64,000 nucleotides of DNA, taken from the NCBI GenBank assembly GCA_965199095.1, contig CBDAQM010000006.1:186001-250000 (forward strand), read 5' to 3'. The translations under genes and the position numbers were made by a program. The notes below the pieces were generated by a model, which worked only from the letters and a program-made list of their open reading frames with translations, ran no database searches and had not been told where the DNA came from. Positions 43,220-51,481 of the stretch are shown here, in pieces (within the stretch, counting starts at the first letter, position 1; the number at the start of each line of letters is the position of its first letter). The DNA is from LMUY01 sp965199095. GTDB taxonomy: Bacteria > Pseudomonadota > Alphaproteobacteria > Acetobacterales > Acetobacteraceae.

Positions 43220-43642
43220 ATGCAACACCCGAACCCCGGGCCGCTCGCGCAACCGCGCCCGCGCCCAAACCGCACCCCGTCCTCTCCCGCCCAAGGAGGG
43301 GCGGGGGGACGCCGAACCCCCGCTGCCCCATCACGGGACACCATCGTCCGCATCCGCCTCCCGGCCACGCTGGAAGGCCAGTTCGGCCGCATCGCCCGAG
43401 TGCAGCTTGAACACCACGTTGCCCGCATCATCGCCATCCTGGACGCGTGGGACGGCGACATAGAGGGCGAGGAGAACCACGAGGGTTGCTGCGCCGCGGG
43501 GGACGACGATCCTGCGGACAGCCGCCCGTTCGGCCTGGGCTGCGACCATCTGCCGGGCGAGCCGAATGACGCGGAACCCGGAGAGGCCAACGATCCATCA
43601 TCCGACCGGCTGACGTGTGTCATGGGCGGGGTGCCAGCATGA
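43220..43642 (+). CDS. Hypothetical protein of the element
   Basis: A 140-residue protein. The N-terminal 40 residues are Pro/Arg-rich and probably disordered. Residues about 40-75 (TIVRIRLPATLEGQFGRIAR, then VQLEHHVARIIAILDAWDGD) look like a ribbon-helix-helix or short helical domain. The tail is acidic and rich in Asp, Gly and Cys. Possibly a DNA-binding regulator; no family is recognised. It overlaps the next start (ATGA). Confidence 0.58.
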   Translation: MQHPNPGPLAQPRPRPNRTPSSPAQGGAGGRRTPAAPSRDTIVRIRLPATLEGQFGRIARVQLEHHVARIIAILDAWDGDIEGEENHEGCCAAGDDDPADSRPFGLGCDHLPGEPNDAEPGEANDPSSDRLTCVMGGVPA

Positions 43643-43983
43643 GCACGTTGCACCCCGATCATCCCTTCCCGCCCGGCCAGCATCCGGCGCGGCAGCCGAA
43701 ACGTAAAGGCGCGGTGCAGATCGGCAACGTCGTGCCGATCCGCAAGCCGAAACGCTCCGCCAGGGAGATCGCGGCCAGCACTGCCGCACGCAACGCGGCA
43801 GTGGAACAGGAGACCAGCGCCTGCCTCGCCCGACTCAACCGGCTCATGGACGCGAGGGTGGCCGCCTGTCGCGCGGAGGCTTCCGATCTGGCGCACGCCA
43901 TGCCCGTGCAAGACCTTTACGACTGGCTTGCGATCGGCCGCGAGCTGGCCGGGCGGACCGCCGGCAAGGGGGGCGATCTATGA
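43639..43983 (+). CDS. Hypothetical protein of the element
   Basis: A 114-residue protein with a basic, proline-rich N-terminus (PKRKGAVQIGNVVPIRKPKR) and a helical C-terminal part (ACLARLNRLMDARVAACRAE). The ATG at 43639 overlaps the preceding stop, and the stop overlaps the next gene. No family is recognised. Confidence 0.58.
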   Translation: MSTLHPDHPFPPGQHPARQPKRKGAVQIGNVVPIRKPKRSAREIAASTAARNAAVEQETSACLARLNRLMDARVAACRAEASDLAHAMPVQDLYDWLAIGRELAGRTAGKGGDL

Positions 43984-44402
43984 CGCTCCGCCGCAACCTG
44001 CTGACGGCCGCTGCGGCAAGCATGATGCTGCCCTGCGCCGCAATCGGGTCGAATGTTCAACTACCGGACATTCACCCCGACGTCGATCTGATCGCCGCCT
44101 GTGACCGGTTCCTGGCAATCCAGCGTGAGTTCGAGGCCTACTATGAGACGTTGCCAGGCGACATGGAGGATGACGACCCGGCTTGGGCGATGCTGGACCC
44201 TATGCCGGAGTTGGAGGAACGGATCGTGTCGCTTCAGGCCGTCACGGCCGAAGGGCATTTTGCCCGCGCCCGCTGCGCCGCGTTTTTCTATCTGTCGCAC
44301 CATCCATCGTGTCAGGACAACCCGGACGCACCGCGGGAGATGCGCTTCCGCGCCGCCGCCCTGCGCGACTTGGTGCATGCCGAGCGGGGAGGCCGCGCAT
44401 GA
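43980..44402 (+). CDS. Hypothetical protein with an N-terminal signal-like segment
   Basis: A 140-residue protein starting MTLRRNLLTAAAASMMLPCA, which looks like a signal peptide with a double arginine; a lipobox-like Cys follows. The mature part, DLIAACDRFLAIQREFEAYY, is acidic and helical. Small proteins of this form are frequent in alphaproteobacterial prophages, but their function is unknown. Both ends overlap neighbours (ATGA). Confidence 0.6.
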   Translation: MTLRRNLLTAAAASMMLPCAAIGSNVQLPDIHPDVDLIAACDRFLAIQREFEAYYETLPGDMEDDDPAWAMLDPMPELEERIVSLQAVTAEGHFARARCAAFFYLSHHPSCQDNPDAPREMRFRAAALRDLVHAERGGRA

Positions 44403-44536
44403 CCGGCCGCATCGTCACCGTAGACTTCCACGATGCCACCTTGTTCGTGATCCGCCCGTTCGTCTGGCCAGCGAACCCGGGCAAGCCGTGGAAGAAGCCG
44501 CCTGTCTGGCGGCCAAAGCCGAAGCCGAAGGACTGA
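44399..44536 (+). CDS. Small proline-rich hypothetical protein, last gene of the element
   Basis: A 45-residue protein starting MTGRIVTVDFHDATLFVIRP and ending in a Pro/Lys/Trp-rich tail (KPPVWRPKPKPKD). It overlaps the previous stop (ATGA) and ends seven bases before a good terminator, which supports it as the last gene of the transcription unit. Confidence 0.55.
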   Translation: MTGRIVTVDFHDATLFVIRPFVWPANPGKPWKKPPVWRPKPKPKD

Positions 44537-44542
44537 ACTTCA

Positions 44543-44574
44543 CCCCGCCGGGCGCGTCCTGGCGGGGCTTTTTG
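44543..44574 (+). terminator. Rho-independent terminator at the right end of the element
   Basis: CCCCGCC (44543-44549) pairs with GGCGGGG (44561-44567), followed by CTTTTTG. It lies immediately after the last small gene and would end the long rightward transcript before attR and tRNA-Thr. Confidence 0.8.
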
Positions 44575-44663
44575 TTCTAGGCGAGCGCACGCCGCAACGC
44601 ATCTTCGGACATCCTGCGGACATATTCCGTATCCGTGTGGGCCGCCACTCGCTAACTCGTTGA

Positions 44664-44743
<80 letters not shown>

Positions 44744-44835
44744 ATCGCACGCGGATATACCGGGTCGAACACCAGGCTGCAATCCGCTGCCTTTGGCTTG
44801 GCGACCGAGGCAAGCGACGCAAACTCAGCAGGCCG

Positions 44836-45765
44836 TCAGGCGAAATGGCTCCAGCCGCGTCCCGCAAGGTCGAGCTGTTCGCCGTTCCCGCCCAGCACCG
44901 TCACACCGTCGCCAGGCTGGAACCGTCCGATCCGGGTGGCTGCTATGCCATGGGGCGGCGCTTGCCCGGCGGGTGCGGCCAGCAGCAGTTCGTAGTCGTC
45001 GCCGCCAATCCAGGCCGTCTCGCGCCAGTCCGGGCCAGTGGCGGCGGCCTCGGGTGACAGCGGAATCCGGATCGCCTCGACCACGGCGGCCACGCCGCTG
45101 GCACGGCAGATGTGGCCGAGGTCCTGGAACAACCCGTCCGACACGTCCATTGCGGCATGCGCCCAGCCGGCGAGCGGCAGACCAAGCCGGGGGGTCGGCA
45201 GGTCGTAGCGTCCCTTCAGGTAGCCATCCGGATCCGGCAACTCCCCGCGCGCCGCGTGCAGCCCGAGCACGCCGTCGCCGATCGTGCCCGTGACCCAGAG
45301 ATCGTCGCCGGGCTGGGCGCCGGAGCGGAGGATGGCAGTCCCAGGGGCCACATGGCCGATCGCCGTCAGAGACACGGCCAGCGGGCCAGGCGTTTCCGTC
45401 GTGTCGCCGCCGAGCAGTGAAAGTGCAAAGGCCTGCTGATCGGTCCGCAGCCCTGCAGCGAACCCGGCAAACCAATCGTCGCTGAAATGGCGAGGCACGG
45501 ACATGGTGATCAGGTAGCCGAACGGCACGGCGCCCATCGAGGCCAAGTCGGACAAGTTCACCCGTAGGAGCTTGCGGGCGACCAGCCCCGGCGCCGTGCC
45601 CGGCAGGAAGTGGACGCCTTCCACCATGGCGTCCGCCGTCATCACCAGCTCACGGCCGGCAGGCGGCGCAAACACCGCGGCGTCATCGGTCAAGTCCAAA
45701 GAACCCGGTCCAGCGATCGGCCGGAAATGCCTGGCGATGCGAGAAAACTCCGGCGGCAGCGTCAT
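44836..45765 (-). CDS. thiL: Thiamine-monophosphate kinase
   Basis: ATP-dependent kinase of 309 residues, making thiamine diphosphate from thiamine monophosphate. Family features: LTDDAAVFAPPAGRELVMTA (metal-binding Asp pair), DAMVEGVHFLPGTAP, VNLSDLASMGAVP, LLGGDTTETPG and MDVSDGLFQDLGHI. Last gene of the glyA-to-thiL operon; it starts three bases after the nusB stop codon. The thiL-nusB-ribH neighbourhood is common in proteobacteria. Confidence 0.96.
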   Translation of the reverse strand: MTLPPEFSRIARHFRPIAGPGSLDLTDDAAVFAPPAGRELVMTADAMVEGVHFLPGTAPGLVARKLLRVNLSDLASMGAVPFGYLITMSVPRHFSDDWFAGFAAGLRTDQQAFALSLLGGDTTETPGPLAVSLTAIGHVAPGTAILRSGAQPGDDLWVTGTIGDGVLGLHAARGELPDPDGYLKGRYDLPTPRLGLPLAGWAHAAMDVSDGLFQDLGHICRASGVAAVVEAIRIPLSPEAAATGPDWRETAWIGGDDYELLLAAPAGQAPPHGIAATRIGRFQPGDGVTVLGGNGEQLDLAGRGWSHFA

Positions 45766-45767
45766 GC

Positions 45768-46268
45768 TCAGCCGGGCCCCTCACCGGCGGCCTGGAACTC
45801 CCCCGCGCGCAGCGCACGCGCCATCCGGTCCAGCAAACCGTTGACCATGCGCGGCTCGTCTCCCGTGAAGAAGCCGTGCGCCACGTCCAGATACTCATTC
45901 AGCACGACCCGCGCCGGTGGTCCGTCCGCCATGCCGAGTTCGGCCCCGGCCGCACGCAGCAGCGCCCGCAAGACCGGGTCCAGCCGGGTGAACGGCCACT
46001 CGGCCGGCAGCGAGTCGGAGACCAGGCGGTCCAGCCCGTCCTGCTCCTGCACGGCGCGACGGACGATGCGGCTGAACAGCTTCACGTCCGCATCCGGCAC
46101 GCGTCCCTCTTCAAACCCGCCCGACCCCGGCAATTCCCCCAGCCGGTGGCGGATAAACTGGTCCACCACTGTCTCGACGGCCTCGCCCGTCTGCTCCGAC
46201 TGGAACAGCGCCTGCACCGCGGCGACGCGGCTCGCCGTCCGGGGCCGGCCCTTCGGCGGCTTGCCCAT
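45768..46268 (-). CDS. nusB: Transcription antitermination factor NusB
   Basis: RNA-binding antitermination factor of 166 residues, acting with NusE on rRNA leader transcripts. An Arg-rich N-terminus (GRPRTASRVAAVQALFQSEQ) matches the RNA-binding face, and the C-terminal VVLNEYLDVAHGFFTGDEPR with VNGLLDRMARALR is the family signature. The start overlaps the ribH stop (TGATG). Confidence 0.95.
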   Translation of the reverse strand: MGKPPKGRPRTASRVAAVQALFQSEQTGEAVETVVDQFIRHRLGELPGSGGFEEGRVPDADVKLFSRIVRRAVQEQDGLDRLVSDSLPAEWPFTRLDPVLRALLRAAGAELGMADGPPARVVLNEYLDVAHGFFTGDEPRMVNGLLDRMARALRAGEFQAAGEGPG

Positions 46269-46750
46269 CAGGCCGCGCCAAGCAATCGTGCAGCATTGAT
46301 CTGCCGCAGGGCAGCGACCGCGGCCTCAGCGCCCTTGTTGTGACCATCCGGCCCCGACCGCGCCACCGCTTGCGCCAGCGTATCCACCGTCAGCAACCCG
46401 GTGCCCATGGCGAGCCCGTATTGCAGGGCCACGTCCATTAGGCCGTTCATGCTCGCCGTGCAGATGAAGTCGTAATGGTCTGTTTCCCCACGAACCACGC
46501 AGCCCAACGCGATGAAGCCGTCGAACCGCTCCCGTCCACGCAGCGCGATGCGGATCGTCTGTGCCAACTCGAACGCGCCCGCGACATCCACCACCGCGTG
46601 CGTCGCCTTCGCCTCATCCAGGATGCGGCGCGCCGCCTCCGTCATGCCGTCGACCACGCCTTGGTAATACGGCGCCCGCACCAGCAGCAGGCGGGGCGGC
46701 GCGCCGGCGATCTCGGGCGCGGTCGGCAACGGCGCATCGATCGTGCTCAT
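46268..46750 (-). CDS. ribH: 6,7-dimethyl-8-ribityllumazine synthase
   Basis: Lumazine synthase of 160 residues that condenses the RibB product with the pyrimidine made via RibD. Motifs: PYYQGVVDGMTEAARRIL, VDVAGAFELAQTI, ALGCVVRGETDHYDFIC (with the catalytic His region) and HNKGAEAAVAAL. The ATG at 46750 overlaps the ribBA stop (ATGA); the next upstream ATG (46774) would lie deeper in ribBA. Confidence 0.95.
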   Translation of the reverse strand: MSTIDAPLPTAPEIAGAPPRLLLVRAPYYQGVVDGMTEAARRILDEAKATHAVVDVAGAFELAQTIRIALRGRERFDGFIALGCVVRGETDHYDFICTASMNGLMDVALQYGLAMGTGLLTVDTLAQAVARSGPDGHNKGAEAAVAALRQINAARLLGAA

Positions 46751-47871
46751 TCCGCGACGCCGCCCTCGATGCATCGCTGGCTCACGATGTTGAGCCCGTA
46801 GGCTTCCAGGCCGACCACCGTGCGGTGCGTGTTGGAGATGAGCACCATGTCCTTCACGCCCAGATCGACCAGGATCTGAGCGCCCACCCCGTAATCGCGC
46901 AGCGCGCGGCTCGGCCGCGGGCTGTCGCCCATCTTCTTCACCCGGTCGGACAGCGAAGTCGGAATGGCCTCGCGGATCAACACCACGGCCCCTCTTCCCT
47001 CCGCCGCAATCATCCGCATGGTGGCGTGCAACTCGTTGCCGTGGGGACCGCCGAGCATGTCGCCGAGCAGGTCCACCGCATGCACGCGGACCAGCGGCGG
47101 CGGCCCTCCCGTCAGGTCACCCTTCACCAGCACCAGGTGCTCGGCATACTCCACCGTGTTGGCGTAGACGATCGTCGTCCAATCCCCGCCCTCGGCGGTG
47201 AGGCTGCCCTCGGTGACCCGGCGCACCAGGCGTTCGGTCCGGCGACGATAGCCGATCAGGTCGGCGATGGTGCCGAGCTTCAGGTTATGGTGCTGGGCAA
47301 AGGCGATCAGGTCCGGCAAGCGGGCCATGAACCCATCGTCGTTCATCACCTCGCAGATGACGCCCGCCGGGTTCAGGCCGGCCAGTCGCGCGATGTCCAC
47401 CGCCGCCTCCGTATGGCCGGCGCGGATCAGCGAGCCGCCCTCGCGCGCCACCAGGGGGAAGACGTGGCCCGGCGTGGTGATATGGTCCCGCCCCATCTCC
47501 GGGTTGATGGCGACTGCCACGGTATGCGCCCGGTCATGCGCGGAAATGCCCGTCGTCACCCCGTCCCGCGCCTCGATCGACACGGTGAACGCCGTCTGGT
47601 GCCGGGTGCCATTGGCCTGCGCCATCAGCGGCAGGCCGAGTTGTTCGACCCGGTGCCGGGTCATCGCCAGGCAGATCAGGCCGCGCGCGTGGCGGGCCAT
47701 GAAGTTGATGGCGTCGGGCGTGGCGAATTGCGCGGGAATGACGAGGTCGCCCTCATTCTCGCGATCCTCGTCATCCACCAGGATGAACATGCGACCGGAG
47801 CGCGCTTCCTCAATGATGTCGGCCGCGCTGGTGATGTAGTCGTGCAGCGTCGCACGCTTCAATTCGCTCAT
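46747..47871 (-). CDS. ribB: 3,4-dihydroxy-2-butanone-4-phosphate synthase fused to a degenerate GTP cyclohydrolase II domain
   Basis: A 374-residue protein. The N-terminal DHBP synthase domain is intact: DDEDRENEGDLVIPAQFATP, then DHITTPGHVFPL and HTEAAVDIARLAG. The C-terminal half keeps the RibA fold outline (VRVHAVDLLGDMLG) but lacks the three zinc cysteines expected there (C-x10-C-x-C) and the following Arg-rich catalytic stretch. It therefore probably supplies only the RibB activity, like RibBX proteins of other alphaproteobacteria; a separate RibA should exist elsewhere in the genome. Confidence 0.93.
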   Translation of the reverse strand: MSELKRATLHDYITSAADIIEEARSGRMFILVDDEDRENEGDLVIPAQFATPDAINFMARHARGLICLAMTRHRVEQLGLPLMAQANGTRHQTAFTVSIEARDGVTTGISAHDRAHTVAVAINPEMGRDHITTPGHVFPLVAREGGSLIRAGHTEAAVDIARLAGLNPAGVICEVMNDDGFMARLPDLIAFAQHHNLKLGTIADLIGYRRRTERLVRRVTEGSLTAEGGDWTTIVYANTVEYAEHLVLVKGDLTGGPPPLVRVHAVDLLGDMLGGPHGNELHATMRMIAAEGRGAVVLIREAIPTSLSDRVKKMGDSPRPSRALRDYGVGAQILVDLGVKDMVLISNTHRTVVGLEAYGLNIVSQRCIEGGVAE

Positions 47872-47880
47872 GCCTGGTCT

Positions 47881-48474
47881 CTACGCCGTCTCGGCCAGGC
47901 GCGCCACGTAGCGCGCGAGCGTGTCGATCTCGATGTTGACCGGCGAGCCTGGGACCAAGGCTGCCAAATCCGTATTTTCCAACGTGTGGGGGATGATGTT
48001 CACGCCAAATACATCCCCTTGCACCTCGTTGACGGTCAGCGAGATGCCGTTCAGCGCCACGCTGCCCTTCGGCGCGATGAAGCGTGCGAGCGCCATGGGC
48101 ACGCGGATGCGGAACCGGGTGGAGCCGTTTTCCGGCGTACGGGCCAGCACCTCGCCCACGCCGTCCACATGGCCGGACACGATGTGGCCGCCCAGCTCGT
48201 CCCCCATCCGCAAGGCCCGCTCCAGGTTGACGCGGGTGCCGGGCTGCCAACTGCCCAGGATGGTGTGGGACAGCGTTTCGGCCGAGGCGTCCACGGCAAA
48301 CCAGTCCGGCCCCAATTCCACGGCCGTCAGGCAGCAGCCGGAGCAGGCGATGGAGGCGCCGATGGCGGGCGGCTCGGGCCAGGCCTGCTCGATGACCAGC
48401 CGCATGTCCTGTCCGGCTGCGAGGGGCGTGACGCTGCGGACACGGCCGACCGCCGTGATGATTCCGGTGAACAT
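47881..48474 (-). CDS. ribE: Riboflavin synthase alpha chain
   Basis: A 197-residue enzyme converting lumazine to riboflavin. Two tandem lumazine-binding domains are visible, each with the expected core: MFTGIITAVGRVRSV and GASIACSGCCLTAVE in the first, LGGHIVSGHVDGVGEV and VALNGISLTVNEVQ in the second. The start overlaps the ribD stop by one base. Part of the riboflavin block of the operon. Confidence 0.96.
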   Translation of the reverse strand: MFTGIITAVGRVRSVTPLAAGQDMRLVIEQAWPEPPAIGASIACSGCCLTAVELGPDWFAVDASAETLSHTILGSWQPGTRVNLERALRMGDELGGHIVSGHVDGVGEVLARTPENGSTRFRIRVPMALARFIAPKGSVALNGISLTVNEVQGDVFGVNIIPHTLENTDLAALVPGSPVNIEIDTLARYVARLAETA

Positions 48475-49568
48475 CAGGCGGCCCGGGTGAATTCAGTGAG
48501 CATGTCGTCTCCAATCGCGCGAACGCGGGTGCGGGTGAACCGGGGCATGGCCGCCAGCGCCGCGACGCCGAACGCCTGCGCGGCGGGCCAGCCATCGCCG
48601 CCGATGACGCCGGGCGCATGGAACCAGGCGATGCGGTCGACCAGCCCGTCGCGCAACAGCCCGGCCGCCATCTGCGCCCCGCCCTCGACCAGCACCCGGG
48701 TCAGCCCGGCGCTGCCCACCGCCGCCAACCCGGCACGGAGGTCCACGCCGCGCTCGCCACCCGCGACGTCGAACAGGCGCACGCCGGCATTGGCAAACGC
48801 CGCCCGCCGGTCGGCCGGGACGCCGCCGCGATGGATGATCCAGGTCGGGTCGCTTGATGCCGTGGCGACGAGCTTGGCGGTGAGCGGCGTGCGCAGGTGG
48901 CTGTCCACGACGATGCGCACCACCGGGCGGGTGCGAAATCCCGGGATGCGGCAGGTGAGCAGGGGATTGTCGGCGAGCACCGTGCCCACGCCGACCAGCA
49001 CGGCATCATGGCGCCCGCGCAAGGCGTGCCCGGCCTCCCGCGCCGCCGGGCCGGTGATCCACTGGCTTTCGCCGCCGCGTGTGGCGATGCGGCCGTCCAG
49101 CGTGCTCGCCAGCTTCAGCGTCACCAGGGGCCGGCCGTGCCGCACGCGGTGCAGGAAGCCGGCCTGCATCGCATCCGCCTCGGCCGTCAGCATGCCGGTG
49201 ACGACCTCGATCCCGGCTTCGCGCAGCCGGGCGATGCCGGCGCCGTTGACGCGGGGATCCGGGTCGCTGCCGGCGATGACCACGCGCGCGATCCCGGCGG
49301 CGATCAGCGCCTCGGTGCAGGGCGGCGTCTGCCCGGTGTGGTTGCACGGCTCCAGCGTGACGTAGGCGTCCGCACCGCGCGCCGCCTCCCCCGCCATGGC
49401 CAGCGCCTGGGTTTCCGCATGCGGCCGGCCGCCGGGCTGGGTGACGCCACGGCCGACCACGGACCCGTCCCGCACGATCACGCACCCGACCGAAGGGTTG
49501 GGCCAGGTCGTGCCGACGCCGCGCCGGGCCAGGGCGAGGGCGGCGCGCATGTGCGAAGGGTCCACCAT
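48474..49568 (-). CDS. ribD: Bifunctional diaminohydroxyphosphoribosylaminopyrimidine deaminase/reductase
   Basis: A 364-residue enzyme of riboflavin synthesis. The N-terminal zinc deaminase domain has HAETQAL and LEPCNHTGQTPPC; the C-terminal reductase begins near residue 148 with RPLVTLKLASTLDGRIATRG, followed by the ribose-phosphate and NADPH-binding segments (LVGVGTVLADNPLLTCR). Starts five bases after the nrdR stop codon. Confidence 0.96.
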   Translation of the reverse strand: MVDPSHMRAALALARRGVGTTWPNPSVGCVIVRDGSVVGRGVTQPGGRPHAETQALAMAGEAARGADAYVTLEPCNHTGQTPPCTEALIAAGIARVVIAGSDPDPRVNGAGIARLREAGIEVVTGMLTAEADAMQAGFLHRVRHGRPLVTLKLASTLDGRIATRGGESQWITGPAAREAGHALRGRHDAVLVGVGTVLADNPLLTCRIPGFRTRPVVRIVVDSHLRTPLTAKLVATASSDPTWIIHRGGVPADRRAAFANAGVRLFDVAGGERGVDLRAGLAAVGSAGLTRVLVEGGAQMAAGLLRDGLVDRIAWFHAPGVIGGDGWPAAQAFGVAALAAMPRFTRTRVRAIGDDMLTEFTRAA

Positions 49569-49573
49569 TCCGC

Positions 49574-50029
49574 CTATGTGGGCTCGTCGAGCGAGCCGAG
49601 GAAGGCTTCGAAATCCTTCGCCTCGCGGAAGTTGCGGTAGACACTGGCGAAGCGGACATAGGCGACGGCGTCCACCTCCTTCAGCGTTTCCATCACCATC
49701 TCGCCGACCTGCTTGGACGGGATGTCGTTCTCGCCGGAGGCTTCGAGTTGCCGGACGATGCCGGTGATGATGCGCTCGATCCGCTCTTCGCTGACCGGGC
49801 GCTTGCGCAGGGCGATCCGGACGGAGCGGCCGAGCTTATCGCGGTCGAACGCGACGCGGCGGCTGTCGGATTTCACCACGGTCAGTTCGCGAAGCTGCAC
49901 CCGTTCCACGGTGGTGAAGCGCTGGCCGCAGCCGATGCAGAACCGCCGGCGGCGGATGGCGGCGGAGTCTTCGGTGGGCCGGCTATCCTTCACCTGGGTG
50001 TCGTCGTGGCCGCAAAAGGGGCACCTCAT
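49574..50029 (-). CDS. nrdR: Transcriptional repressor NrdR
   Basis: A 151-residue regulator of ribonucleotide reductase genes. The zinc ribbon is MRCPFCGHDDTQVKDSR with FCIGCGQRFTT, followed by an ATP-cone domain (VVKSDSRRVAFDRDKLGRSV). The 94-base gap from glyA contains a dispersed palindromic repeat. Placement between glyA and ribD is the usual alphaproteobacterial order. Confidence 0.97.
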   Translation of the reverse strand: MRCPFCGHDDTQVKDSRPTEDSAAIRRRRFCIGCGQRFTTVERVQLRELTVVKSDSRRVAFDRDKLGRSVRIALRKRPVSEERIERIITGIVRQLEASGENDIPSKQVGEMVMETLKEVDAVAYVRFASVYRNFREAKDFEAFLGSLDEPT

Positions 50030-50039
50030 GGAGTAGACA

Positions 50040-50115
50040 GACCCTCACCCGACCCTCTCCCAGAGGGAGAGGGCTTTGTCTGCTCCCTCTGGGAGAGGGC
50101 CGGGGTGAGGGCCGA
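50040..50115. repeat. Dispersed palindromic repeat between glyA and nrdR
   Basis: ACCCTCACCCGACCCTCTCC, then GAGGGAGAGGG, then CCCTCTGGGAGAGGGCCGGG and GGTGAGGG. Several overlapping stem-loops can form. It is the same sequence type as 9291-9392. It sits in the glyA-nrdR gap, where it may affect mRNA stability. Confidence 0.75.
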
Positions 50116-50123
50116 CACCACCC

Positions 50124-51419
50124 TCAGTAAATCGGATACCGCGCACACAGCTCCCGCACCCTCGCCGCCACCGCCTGCTCGGCCGCTTCGTTGCCGCCGT
50201 CGTTGGAGCGGGAGAGGCCTTCCAGCACCTGGTTGATCATCTCGCCCACCTGGCGGAACTCGGCCGCGCCGAAGCCGCGGGTGGTGGCTGCCGGGCTGCC
50301 GAGGCGGATGCCGCTGGTGATGGCGGGCTTGGCCGGGTCGAACGGGATCGCGTTCTTGTTGGCGGTGATCAGCGCACGCTCCAGGCTGGCCTCGGCCGCC
50401 TTGCCGGTGGTGTTCTTCGGCCGCAAGTCGACCAGGACCAGGTGGCAATCCGTGCCGCCGGTGACGATGTCGCAGCCCAGCGTCCGCAGCGTCTCGCCCA
50501 GGATGCGGGCATTCTCCAGCACGGCCTTCTGGTAGCTGCGGAACTCCGGCCGCAGCGCCTCGCCGAACGCGGCCGCCTTGCCGGCGATGACGTGCATCAG
50601 CGGGCCACCCTGCAGGCCGGGGAACACGGCGGAGTTGATCTTCTTGGCCAATTCCTCGTCGTTGGTCAGGATCATGCCGCCGCGCGGGCCGCGCAGCGTC
50701 TTGTGCGTCGTGGTGGTCACGATATGGGCATGCGGCAGCGGCGACGGATACAGCCCGGCCGCCACCAGCCCGGCGTAATGCGCCATGTCCACCAGGAACA
50801 GCGCCCCGACCTCATCGGCGACAGCCCGGATGCGGGCGAAGTCGATCGCGCGGGGATAGGCGGACCCGCCGGCGATGATCATCCGCGGCCGCTCGGCGCG
50901 CGCCAGCCGCTCCAGCTCCTCGTAATCCAGCAGCCCGTCCTCGCGGCGGACGCCGTATTGGACGGCGCGGAACCACTTGCCCGACAGGTTCGGCGCTGCC
51001 CCGTGGGTCAGGTGGCCGCCGGACGCCAGGCTCATGCCCAGGATGGTGTCGCCGGGCTTGATCGTCGCCAGCATGACCGCCTGGTTCGCCTGCGCGCCCG
51101 AATGCGGCTGCACGTTGGCGAACCCGCAGCCGAACAACTGGCGCGCCCGGTCGATGGCAAGCTGCTCGGCCACGTCGACCTCGGCGCAGCCGCCGTAATA
51201 GCGCCGGCCGGGATAGCCCTCCGCGTATTTGTTGGTCAGCACCGATCCCTGCGCCTCCATCACGGCGGCGGAGACGATGTTCTCACTGGCGATCAGCTCG
51301 ATGCCGTCCTGCTGCCGGGCCAGCTCGGCACGCAGCACGGCGGCCAAAGCGGGATCCGTTTCGGCCAGCGGGGCGGAGAAGAAACGCTGCGGGATGGCGG
51401 TCGGGGTTTGTTCGGTCAT
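50124..51419 (-). CDS. glyA: Serine hydroxymethyltransferase
   Basis: PLP enzyme of 431 residues interconverting serine and glycine with tetrahydrofolate. Key sites: ELIASENIVSAAVMEAQGS, NKYAEGYPGRRYYGG, VDMAHYAGLVAAG and the PLP lysine in TTTTHKTLRGPRGG. First gene of the operon running to thiL. The 62 bases between its start and the hydrolase stop hold no clear promoter consensus. Confidence 0.97.
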   Translation of the reverse strand: MTEQTPTAIPQRFFSAPLAETDPALAAVLRAELARQQDGIELIASENIVSAAVMEAQGSVLTNKYAEGYPGRRYYGGCAEVDVAEQLAIDRARQLFGCGFANVQPHSGAQANQAVMLATIKPGDTILGMSLASGGHLTHGAAPNLSGKWFRAVQYGVRREDGLLDYEELERLARAERPRMIIAGGSAYPRAIDFARIRAVADEVGALFLVDMAHYAGLVAAGLYPSPLPHAHIVTTTTHKTLRGPRGGMILTNDEELAKKINSAVFPGLQGGPLMHVIAGKAAAFGEALRPEFRSYQKAVLENARILGETLRTLGCDIVTGGTDCHLVLVDLRPKNTTGKAAEASLERALITANKNAIPFDPAKPAITSGIRLGSPAATTRGFGAAEFRQVGEMINQVLEGLSRSNDGGNEAAEQAVAARVRELCARYPIY

Positions 51420-51481
51420 GGTGCAGTCTCACGAAGGACGGGTGGTTGGTAACATGCCCGGGCGTACGCGCGATACCAACG

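Noticed and set aside
46561..49365. A 934-codon plus-strand open frame across the rib operon
   Set aside because: It is antisense to ribH, ribBA, ribE and most of ribD, which have full motifs. Long antisense frames are expected at this GC content.
44836..49568. FMN or TPP riboswitch in the riboflavin/thiL operon
   Set aside because: Genes are packed with overlaps or gaps of a few bases, so there is no room for an aptamer.
51419..51481. Glycine riboswitch before glyA
   Set aside because: The gap is only 62 bases and shows no tandem aptamer-like pattern.
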